A stretch of DNA of 64,000 nt from Stenogyne calaminthoides (taxonomy: Eukaryota > Streptophyta > Magnoliopsida > Lamiales > Lamiaceae): positions 1,736,001 through 1,800,000 of the forward strand of contig JBBCBC010000043.1 in the NCBI GenBank assembly GCA_037126765.1, read 5' to 3'. The position numbers were made by a program, and so were the translations under genes. The notes under the pieces are model-generated. The model did no database searches, was not told where the DNA came from, and saw only the letters and a program-made list of their open reading frames with translations. Below are positions 24,525-34,426 of the stretch, piece by piece. The stretch's first letter is position 1. Each line of letters opens with the position of its first letter.

Positions 24525-26395
24525 ATGTCTCAAGCAACTCTCATCACCAAGAAGAAAGCCTTTTCGGTTTCATGTCGCTCCGGCGGAGCAGGGGCTAGTG
24601 GCCCGGCCGTTAGCAACTGCAAGGCTGGAGGACCCACCACCGAGGTTGCTCAAAAGCTCGAACAGATCCGCACCCCGAAAGAAATCGATGAAGCTATCGT
24701 GGAGTTACGCCGAAGGCAGACCGAAGTGCAGATCGCAGATGGCGACCTACGCCATAACCTGAACCGGAAGACCCAAAGCAAGGGCAAGGGTCAAAGGCGC
24801 GAGGAATCCCGCCGCGAGGAGCCTCACCAGGAGAAATCTGATTGCAGGGGACCTCGCCGAGAGGAGCCTCGTGAGGGATCTCGCCGCGAGGGAACCCAAG
24901 AGGTCCACTCCCGCGGAACCCAACAAACTCCAATCTATCGACGTAATCCTAACGAGGGGCCAAATCCCATCCACATGTGTTTGTTCTCAGAGGATTTCAA
25001 TGACGGCCCACACCGAGGTTGTGGACCTTGGCGGGACCAACCCAGACCATCCTAGCGCGAACAGGCCGAGCCTGAGAGATCATTTTCAGGATCGGTGGCC
25101 CAAGGTGGACCCAAACAACGAGTGTCGGCAAAAGATCGGCTCAAACGAAGCCCTTCACCTCGCAGGGTGGAAAGGACCCCGTTGCCTTGCAGACGTCATC
25201 GAACCCCGTCACCCCGCCGATAGGAAAGAAATTCTCCACCTCGCCATCATCTTGACGAGGTCGCAGGACAGAACGAATCTCCGCAGATGGCCGCCATCCT
25301 TCAGAATATCAAGGATCTCCAAGAACAGCTGGCGAACAAAGGGGGAGTGCCTCTCACCACGAAGATACCCATTTCGCCATTATCACCCACAGTCATGCTC
25401 GCCTCCGTACAGATCAAGATCAATGTCAGTTCTATCACGCAGTACAACGACAGCACCTATCCGATCAACCACGTGAGCAAATACACATCCTACATGAACT
25501 CAATGGGTGCGACCGATGCTACCCAATGCCACCTTTTCCCACTCACTTTAGGCGACCAAGATTACCGGTGGTTCAACACTTTGCCCCCGACGTCCATAGA
25601 ATCTTTCCACCAGATGGCCCAATTGTTCCTCACTCACTTCGCCTCATTGACCCCACACAAGGGAACAAAGCAGCGCTTGGCGAACATCTATCAGAGTGAG
25701 GAGGAGTCGGACCGAGCATATATTGATCGAATTGACTAACTCATTATGGAAGGCGAGCCGCTGGGTGACGAAGCCAAAGTCTTGGGAATAGTGCATGGGC
25801 TGAAGAAGGGAAACAAACTCTGGAAAATGATGAACAAGGACTATCCATCGAGCTACGCTGACTTTTGATACCGAGCCGGGATTATGATCACCAATGCCAA
25901 GATATTGGCCTCAAGGTTGGGCGAGCAGCGACCAAGCGAGGTGAAGGTCGAAGGCAAAAAGCCTGATCCAAAACCCCAAGAAACCTTACAGGAGGCTCGG
26001 GTCCACGAGCTACCGACCTCCGGGGACTTTCAAGCCAATCGATAAGTCCCTAGAGGTGAAGCTCTTAGAAAAACTGACCATGAATGCAGCTCAGATCTTT
26101 CAGGCGATCAGGGGCAGACAGTAGATCCCCCCGTCCCAAGAAATGTACCAGGACACCTCCAAACTCAACCCGAAGAAGTTTTGTGATTACCACAATTCCA
26201 TTGGGCATACCACTGAGCATTGTCACGACCTCCAAAGGGAGCTCTGGAAGTTGTATGAAGAAGGGAAGTTGGAAAGGTTTGTTAAGCCAAGGTAGCAGCA
26301 AAACCGGCAACAAGCGCCACCGCCAGGAAACCAGCCCGACCAAGGAAAGTAAGGTCCGCAGATCCCAGCGGGAGCAGAGAACAGGGTCATCCACA
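24525..26395 (+). pseudogene. gypsy gag, broken
   Basis: The likely start is ATG at 24525 (MSQATLITKKK). A basic, charged N-terminal part rich in R, E, P is followed by the conserved gag core at about 25430-25740: YTSYMNSMGATDATQCHLFP, WFNTLPPTSIESFHQMAQLF and a downstream LANIYQSEEES. A zinc-knuckle-like CDYHNSIGHTTEHC lies near 26185. In-frame stops occur at 25053 and 25737 and near 25230 and 25866, and one frame change falls near 26030. Its product would have been the capsid-like protein. Confidence 0.85.
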
Positions 26396-26501
26396 TGATC
26401 TGCCCTACTGGGGGGACCCTTGGGGGTTTCCTCCCAGCGACCTCCCTGTCTAACCGACGCCAGAAGGCCGAGGTGCGAGCTCTCGACAATGCTGTGCTGA
26501 G

Positions 26502-29500
26502 TTGCCTTCCGATCAACACCATCGCCCCAAGTCAGAAGCAACTCACTTTCACCGAGGAGGACATAGATGGGTGGTGTTTCCAAACTGGGACCCACTCGTG
26601 ATCTCAGCCAGAATAATGGGGGCTCTAGTTCATCGCATCATGATCGGTAATGGGACTTTCTGCAACATCCTTTTCAAAAAGACTCTGGACCTGCTCGGCG
26701 ATTTCCACTCCTACGTCGAGCCTTGTGAGGTCGGAATTTAAGGTTTCGGGAACCAGCCTGTTGAGGCCTATGGGATGATCCGTCTATCTGTCGAGATCAC
26801 ATCAACCTTGGATGTTGAAGTGAAGGCAACAAGGCAGCTGTACTTTGTAATCATTGATGCCCCATCAAACTTCAATGCTTTCTTCGGCAGACCTTTCGAA
26901 CATGAGTTCGGGGCTGCCTCCTCGTCCTACTTTTATTGTATTAAATTTCCCGGATCTGACGGGAAGATTGGCACCATCAAGGGTGACCAGATTGCAGTAA
27001 GAAAATGTTTAACCTACACTTGTGTCGATTTAAATTCAGCTTTTTATTTTGGTAGAAAACCCGAGGTGGGGCTAAGTTGTACGAACCGAACCCCACCCCA
27101 GAAAGAAAAAGAAAATGATAAAATGGAGATAGATAATGTAATGGAAACGAATGTAACACCTATGGAAGTTGACATCACAGCTAATGAGAAGCCCATACTG
27201 GATTTACCCGACTTGGAACCTCGCCTGGGTTTCGAGCCAATGGAGATCGACTCCGAACGGCGAGAGTCCAACCTTGATCCTAGAACGGAAAGAAGTGATC
27301 AACGAGCAACCCCTATCGAAGAGCTCGAAACAATCCCAGTCGACCTTGATCGGCCAGAACTAAGTGTGACCACCAGAACGTGAATTCCTAGCGACCTGCG
27401 AGATCAGTTGATAGATTTCCTCAAGCAGAATCTAGACGTCTTCGCATGGTCACATGAGGACATGGTCGGCATCGACCCCGAGGTCGCATGCCACAAACTA
27501 AATATCGACCCAACAAAGAAGCCAATATCCCAGAAAAGGAGAAAGTTCGGCCCCGAGAAATATGTGCCGAAGGTGAAGAAGCTACTTGATAACAAATTGA
27601 TCGAGCAAGCAGATCAGCCGCAGTGGGTGGCCAATGCAGTGCTAGTAAAAAATGCAAACAACTCCTGGCGGCTATGTATCGACTTCACCGACCTCAATGA
27701 GGCTTGTCCGAAGGATTACTTTCCAATGCCGCACATCGACCACCTCGTAGATAGCACTGCTGGGCACGAGATGATGACATTCATGGATGCGTTCGCCGGG
27801 TATCACCAGATCACCATGGATAAAGATGACCAGCAACACACATATTTTCTAACAGAGAAGAACATCTATTGTTGGAAAAGAATGTCGTTTGGTTTGAAGA
27901 ACGCAGGGGCGACCTACCAACGTTTGGTAAATCGGATGTTCGCCAACGAGATTGAAAAGACCATGGAAGTATACATCGACGACATTGTGGTGAAAAGTGA
28001 AAGGAAAGAAGATCATATGGGCCACCTCGCCAGAACCTTCGACATCTTAAGGAAATATAACATGCGCTTGAATCCCAAGAAATGCAGTTTCGGAGTTGGT
28101 TCGGGAAAATTCCTGGGCCATATCATCAGTCAGCGAGGTATCGAAGCTAACCCTGCAAAGATCAAAGCCATCATGGATATGAAACCACCTCGCAACGTGA
28201 AAGAAGTCCAAGGGTTGACCGGGTGTCTCGCAGCTCTCAACAGATTCGTATCCATGATGGGGGATAAGTGCAAACCTTTCTTCGAAGCCATGAAAAAAGA
28301 AAAGTTCTCGTGGACCCCGCAATGCCAGACTGCATTTATAAAGCTCAAAGTGTATCTCTCCGACCCCCAGATCTTGGCAAAACCCATACCAGGCGAGAAG
28401 TTATTTTTATACCTCACGGCCTCGGAGTCCGCCCTCAGCGCAGTATTGGTGCGGGCGGAAGGTCAGTTCCACTTTCCTATATACTTCGTTAGCCAAACCT
28501 TGAATGATGCCGAGCTCAAGTACCCGCCGCTCGAAAAGCTCGCTTACGCCTTAATTATGAGTGTCCGAATATTACGACAGTATTTCTTCGATCACCAAAT
28601 AGAAGTCTTGACTACCATGCCACTAAGACAGGTGTTGCACTGACCTGATACAACTGGAAGATTGTTGAAATGGTCCATCGAGTTAGGACAGTTCGAGATC
28701 ACCTTCTCACCCCGAACTGCGATCAAGGCTCAGGTCCTCGCCGACTTCCTCACCGAACTCACCTTTCCGGAGAAGGCGCCGGAGGCGATCGACATCCCAT
28801 GGACATTACACGTCGACGGTTCCTCGACGAGCACCCAAGCAGGGGCTGGAGTGGTCCTAATCAGTCCCGAACAATAATCCTTCACCACGGCTGTAAGCTT
28901 TGATTTTCATGCCACCAACAACGAAGCAGAGTATGAGGCCTTGATAAATGGCCTGGAAATGGCAATGGCCATTGGTGTGCAAAAATTGAAAGTTTACAGC
29001 GATTCCCAGCTGGTCGTATGCCAGATGTCAGGAGAGTACGAAGCACGGGGTGAACAAATGATGAAATACCAACAGATAGCAAAAAGCCTCGTTGAAAGAT
29101 TCGAAGAAGTGCGAATAGAGTTGATACCTCGAGCAGAAAACACACAGGCAGATGCACTAGCTCGCTTGGCCACGTCGGAAGGCGCCGCAGATATGGACAG
29201 CATAGCAATTACTAAACTCAACACTCCCTCAGCAAATCGCATCATCATCGACATAAAGGAAATAACTTGGACGAATCAAGCGAATCCATCAAACATTCAT
29301 AGGGAAGTCTTTCAGATCGCGACCCCGGAAAACAGTTGGATGACCGAAATCAGAGACTACATCGAGAAAGGGATACTGCCAGAGGATAAGGTCGCAGCTC
29401 GTCGGTTACAACTAAGAGCAGCGAGGTACGACATCATCAACAAACAACTTTACAAGGGAAGTTTCTCTTTACCACTTTTGAAATGCGTCACCCCGGAAGA

Positions 29501-30560
29501 AGGCCAAGTGATCCTGAAAGAAATCCACGAGGGAGATTGTGGAAATCATACCGCAGGCCAGTCTCTCGTCTACAAGACGATCAGACAAGGCTATTATTGG
29601 CTAACTTTAAGGAAAGATGCGATTGCATATGCAAAGAAGTGCCAGCAATGCCAGATTTTTGCCCCAACGATTAAGCGAGCTCCGGAGGAACTCACATCGA
29701 TCTACAACCCATGGCCTTTCGCGAGGTGGGGAATCGACCTGATCGGTCCTTTCCCAAAAGCCCCAGGAAGTTCGAAGTTTGCAGTGGTCGCAGTAGATTA
29801 TTTCACCAAATGGGCGGAAGCAGAACCTTTGGCGACCATTACCCAGGAGAAAATCATTCGATTTATATGGAAAAACATCGTTTGTCATTTTGGCTTACCA
29901 CAAGCAATCATCACAGATAATGGGAAGCAGTTCGATGGTTTCGAGATCGATGCTTTTTTCGCGAAGTGGAAAATCGCAAAGTTGTTCTCCACCCCCTATC
30001 ACCCCCAGTCCAATGGGCAGGTTGAAGCTGTGAACAAAATAATCAAACACACCCTAAAAACTCAACTCATTGAATCAAAGGGATTGTGGGCTTTCAAGCT
30101 TCCAAGTATCCTATGGTCGTATAGGACTACTTTCCGAAATTTGATGGGCGAAACACCGTTCGCTTTAGCCTTTGGGACAGAGGCGGTCATACCTGCGGAG
30201 GTCGTCGTCAGAAGTCACCGGAGATCGCAAACAGTTACAAAGGACAACGATCAAGCCATATCTCTCAGCCTCGACCTCCTCGAAGAAAAAAGATTGGAAG
30301 CCAACTTAAGAAACACAAACTACAAACAAAAGTCGGAAAAATACTACAACTCAAAAGCAAAAATCCAAAGATTCAAGGTCGGCGACCTCGTCTTAAAAAG
30401 GATCATCAGTGTCCAGAAAGGAGTTTTTGGTCCAACTTGGGAGGGACCCATGAAAATTTCGAAATGCCTGCCGAATGGGGCTTACCAGCTCGAGGACTTG
30501 GAGGGCATTCCCGCGATGTATCCGTGGAATGCGACCTACCTGAAGAAATTCTACCAATAA
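26502..30560 (+). pseudogene. gypsy pol (protease, RT, RNase H, integrase)
   Basis: One frame runs for about 1350 codons with stops at 26739, 27381, 28641 and 28875. The protease region has FNAFFGRP near 26875. RT motifs include SWRLCIDFTDLNEACPKD, FMDAFAGYHQI, MSFGLKNAGATYQ and the catalytic box YIDDIVVKS (about 27970-28000). RNase H follows with LHVDGSS and NNEAEYEALINGLEMA. The integrase zinc motif (HEGDCGNH ... CQQCQ) and DDE core (GIDLIGPFP, IITDNGKQF, STPYHPQSNGQVE) are intact from 28941 to 30560. The catalytic residues are thus preserved but the polyprotein is interrupted. Confidence 0.93.
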
Positions 30561-30716
30561 CTATGAGTTGTAAAATCCATATCGATTGTATATTTCTCTA
30601 TAAGTTATGACTTATAACACAAACTTACTCCTTACTCCATCTTTTTACATTTACGAACTTGGGGGACTGGTCCCCGACCTCTCACGATTTGGTCAGGAAT
30701 AGATTCGCAAACGAAA

Positions 30717-30995
30717 AAGTCTAAGTCGATAAAGCCAAGAATATGTCAAGGCAATCATGTCGCTTACCCTACCTAAGTCGACCTCGGTCGCATACCAAGT
30801 CTAAGTCGACAAAGCCAAGAATATGTCAAGGCAATCATGTCTCGTACCCTACCTAAGTCGACCTTGGTCGCATACCAAGTCTAAGTCGACAAAGCCAAGA
30901 ATATGTCAAGGCAATCATGTCGCGTACCCTACCTAAGTCGACCTTGGTCGCATACCCTATCTAAGTCAACCCCGGTCGCACGTCTTATCTAAGCC
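30717..30995. repeat. 80-bp tandem array in the gypsy 3' region
   Basis: Three units begin at 30717, 30797 and 30877 with AAGTCTAAGTCGAYAAAGCC and continue through CAAGGCAATCATGTC and CTAAGTCGACCTTGGTCGC. A partial shorter unit follows to about 30995. The units are nearly identical. Tandem arrays after pol are known in Tat-type elements and can seed satellites. Confidence 0.9.
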
Positions 30996-31329
30996 GACAG
31001 TCAAGCCACTATCAATTAATAAATCTGTTAGCATTATGATTTTTTATCCAGATGTTCGAGAAGACAAGATACACAAACTCGCCGATCTCAAAGTGTTGGC
31101 GAAAAATAAACAAGCATTCAAATCAGGAAGCGAGAAAAATAGAAAGAAAAAGAACAACAATTCCATTGATAAACGCCCGAAGGAAACAAAGTACATTACC
31201 CGAAGGCAGCAAAACACTTACACACCCCGAAGGGCGACCAAACCACTTGATTAAAAAACCCCGAAGGGCGATTACATAAGAACACTCGAAGGTAAATGAC
31301 ATACTGCCGCAGAAAAACCATCCAAGAAA

Positions 31330-31998
31330 TCAACTCAGCGGAGCATCCGAGGTCCCCTCAACAGGGTTGATCGACACTTCTTGTTCAACCTCGGGAATCT
31401 CAACGCTAGCTCTATTCCCTTCACCATTTCCACCATCATCGCCACCGACAACCTCGTCATCACTACCATCCTGGCCACCCTCCATCTCATCATTTAGCAA
31501 CCCGAGAAGCTCCTCGGGATCGTAAAGATTGGCGCTTGGGGGAAGAAAGTTGAAATCCACACTGTAAGCGGCGAGGTCTTTGATGGGAAGATCATCCCCC
31601 CTCCTAACAGGGTTATTGCGCATATAGGCCACGAGCATCTCGGTCATCGTTGACTTGGCCCCTTCGAGATTACCGGCCCGGTGGCTGGCCTGGACAACAT
31701 TAGAGAAGGAGTGGATATAGGCCATGTTGGAGGCGTGATGACGCTCCAACTTGATGGTGACAGGGAAGTCATGGACCTCAGCTTCTAACCGGCGACACTG
31801 ATTCTCCACCTCGGCTGTCTTGTCCATACTCTCCTTCACTTTCTTATCTTGGAGCTCGAGATCTTTCGCCATCTGCGAGAGTTTCCTTTCCATATCTTCC
31901 CGTTCTAGAAGCCCCTCTTTTCGGCTTTTCCTCAAAGCTGCGACTTTTGTGATGGCGGTTTCCCTCTCCTTGGTCGACCTCGCCAAATCCACCTTCAT
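31330..31998 (-). CDS. antisense ORF of the gypsy element, coiled-coil protein
   Basis: A 222-codon open frame lies on the strand opposite gag-pol, between pol and the 3' LTR. Residues 1-85 are strongly charged with heptad-like spacing (KERETAITKVAALRKSRK, MERKLSQMAKDLELQ), suggesting a coiled coil. A middle part reads HSFSNVVQASHRAGNLEGAK, and the C-terminal part is acidic and glycine-rich (GSDDEVVGGDDGGNGEGN). Upstream on the same strand, in another frame (to about 32188), more sequence looks like an extension, so the original protein was probably longer and is now shifted or truncated. Antisense ORFs at this position are known from Tat/Ogre-type elements. Function unknown. Confidence 0.6.
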   Translation of the reverse strand: MKVDLARSTKERETAITKVAALRKSRKEGLLEREDMERKLSQMAKDLELQDKKVKESMDKTAEVENQCRRLEAEVHDFPVTIKLERHHASNMAYIHSFSNVVQASHRAGNLEGAKSTMTEMLVAYMRNNPVRRGDDLPIKDLAAYSVDFNFLPPSANLYDPEELLGLLNDEMEGGQDGSDDEVVGGDDGGNGEGNRASVEIPEVEQEVSINPVEGTSDAPLS

Positions 31999-32522
31999 CG
32001 TGAAGCTTGTTTGCCTCGGCTTTCGGGGGCTGATTTTCGCCCTCGACCATCTTTGCTCCGGCTCCTCTCGATAAATCTTGGGGCCAGAAGCACATATAGG
32101 CGACTCGAAATCGAGGAGTTCTCAGAAGTCTTTGGGTGTGAGCCTCACCATGGAGATCGAAAGTCCGAGGACTTTGGGGCATCGGCAACGATCGGCGGAG
32201 ATAAGAGGGTTGGCGTCATTGGCGGCGGTCTCGCGACCATAGCGATTCGCGAGTTGCCTCACCTCGGAAGACCCCATCATCTAAGAAACATATCTGCCAA
32301 GAATAATTATCGTGAAACACGAGGTCCTTTTCTGGCGAACAAAAAAAAAACGAGGATAATAAAGAAGTATTTCTGTCGGAAGTCAGGGGTTCCAATAGAG
32401 GAAAGTCGCGATCCTCGACCTCGCGGTTCCGTCATTTGAGTAATTTCAACGATTATATCTGGGTTCCCCCGAACGAAACAACACCACTCTCCGCTCGAGG
32501 AGTTCGCGAGAACATCAAATCT

Positions 32523-33345
32523 ATTGGTAGAAGGCGATGTGTAAGGCTCGGATTAACTTGTCTTGACAATAGATTACCTTTAGTGCATTTGATGAAATTT
32601 GAAGCGGACTACGAGAGAGGATAAACTCATTAAGACTTGACTTAAGAGATGAAGAGTTAGACCTCTTTGGTTGTTGATTTCTTAATCTCATCCTTAATAA
32701 GGATTTGTGTGTAATTAGTAGTTATTGCTTTGACTTATAAATGGGAAGAGAATCATTGCGACTTCGATACCCTATATCTTGGGCAATAATATTAATTGCA
32801 CGACCGTTGCTAAATTATCTGAGAGAATCGTGTGCTTGCAAATGTCTTGCTTGATTGGTCCCTTTGGTGGGTCTTAACCTTTATCATACCAAATCTTGCA
32901 AGTGGAATTAATTTTTCCGGTATGGATAATAAAATTTGGTATCCTTAATCGAGGATAAAATATATTAATTAATATAAAGCTTTTTCAATTGGCTTAATTA
33001 ATTAATGGACTAAATAGTCTTAAACACGGGAACTAATAACAAGGGAGCCATATTCTTTGTAATATGGATTAAGTTGGATAGGCAATATTAATTATATAGT
33101 GGTATTAATTAATATTAATGAAATTTCAATTATATTGTGGCTCAATATTGGAATTGAAGCCCATTGGAAGGTCCATCTTAATTCTCTCAAAGGCCCCTCA
33201 AGTAGCCCAAATTATAGTCCAATAAATAAAAGGTGCTTAAAATAAAATAAATTTATTGTTGCAATATTTCCAATTTTTTTCGAAAATATTAAAGAAAAGA
33301 GGGAGAAGGATTTTCTTGAAAAGATTTTATGGAAATGAGATAATG
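32523..33345 (+). repeat. internal fragment of the copia LTR inside the gypsy element
   Basis: From GTGTAAGGCTCGGATTAAC on, the sequence follows the copia LTR at about 13409-14200 through CAAATCTTGCAAGTGGAA, CCGGTATGGATAATAA, GGCCCCTCAAGTAGCCCAA and AAAGAGGGAGAA. It has more divergence than the two LTRs show with each other and lacks both LTR ends. It abuts the truncated gypsy 3' LTR. Confidence 0.85.
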
Positions 33346-33351
33346 TATAAG

Positions 33352-33970
33352 AGGTCGGGTCCGACCTACCTAAAAAGAGAGGGGCGGACGAATTTTTCTT
33401 AAAGTGTAACACCTCCGAAAAGATGGATGTAAGGGCACCTCAGGGGCAAGCTTGCGACCTTGATGCACCTCGCATGGTCGCATATTGGCATGGAGCATTA
33501 ATTGAGGTGGGACAGAGTGGCGGCGAAGAACGCAGGGGACCTTACCTAAGAATGACCCACTGTCGTAGATGTGTCAAGAAATGACTTCAGAATGATGAGT
33601 AGCTAGGAGTAGTTAAATGGCTAAATCCACGATTATTCGGATTTGTCTCAAGGCGACGTCGGCGACCTCCGACCTGAGTCACATCAATCTTGTAGCATTT
33701 AATGTTTTGCAGAGCCACTTTCGGCCCCTTGTACTTGTATCCGGGAGAGTGAGCTCCACTCTCCCAAAAACTATAAATATGAGTCATTTATGACCAAGAA
33801 AAGAAAGAAATTAATACCATACCAAACATCTTGCAAATTGATTGCTCAAACTCTTACTCTCAAGAAATCATATAACTTAAATACAATCCACTTTACACAT
33901 TTATTGTTTGTGTCACTAAGATCGTTAAGCCACATCTTAATCCATAATCCTCATATTTTAGTGCACAACA
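33352..33970 (+). repeat. gypsy right LTR, 5'-truncated
   Basis: Matches the left LTR from its CCGACCTA.CTAAAAAGA part to the end GTGCACAACA but lacks roughly the first 18 bases, where the copia fragment begins. The last 300 bp are almost identical to the left LTR, including CTATAAATATG. Confidence 0.88.
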
Positions 33971-33975
33971 ACTGT

Positions 33976-34426
33976 AAACTCGACTTTTTATAGCATTATT
34001 TTTATGTATAAATTGTTATACACATAAATTATTACTATTTAAAAAATATTTTTTATATAATAATAATAATTTTTATACATAACAGTAATAAAGTTTGTGT
34101 ATAAACTTTTTTCACAGGAGCATTACTGTTACAACTATGACCATATAATTGCAATTTACTTTTCTAATATGTACTCCTATTAAAATAATTTAGACGAACA
34201 CCAATTTAGTTTCTAGTAGAATGATCGACCTACCTTAGTAAAATAAAAAAACAGAATCTTATACATTCTTAAGAAAATTGAAATTTATGGGACTAGAATG
34301 AAATTCATTTAAAAGATGTGTGCAATAATTGCAAATTTTATCTCCTTTCGTATATATCACGAAGAAGTACAAAAATTTCATTTAGCACCTGCTTTCTCTC
34401 TGACTTTCACTCAACTGTGAATTAAG
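33976..34426. promoter_or_regulatory. short upstream region of CNOT11
   Basis: Only 451 bp separate the gypsy target duplication from the CNOT11 start codon. The sequence is AT-rich with a pyrimidine-rich stretch (GCTTTCTCTCTGACTTTCAC) just upstream of the ATG, as in many plant 5' leaders. No single convincing TATA box stands out. Core promoter and leader must lie here or in the upstream LTR. Confidence 0.5.

Larger units (their letters stand above)
23745..33970 (+). mobile_element. Ty3/gypsy LTR retrotransposon (Tat-like)
   Basis: A 10.2-kb element with the 5-bp duplication ACTGT (23740-23744 and 33971-33975) and TGTTGT...ACAACA ends. A primer site TTGGCGCTAGAAGGAGG follows the left LTR. 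The interior runs gag, protease, RT-RNase H, integrase on the plus strand, without a chromodomain. A long non-pol region follows with a tandem array and an antisense ORF. That order, with a second RNase H-like stretch before the integrase, fits the Tat lineage. Long stretches of gag and all of pol lie in one frame, interrupted mainly by stop codons. Confidence 0.93.

Noticed and set aside
26065..26595. A 176-codon minus-strand frame
   Set aside because: It lies opposite the gag zinc-knuckle region and its linker; the plus strand carries the recognisable protein motifs.
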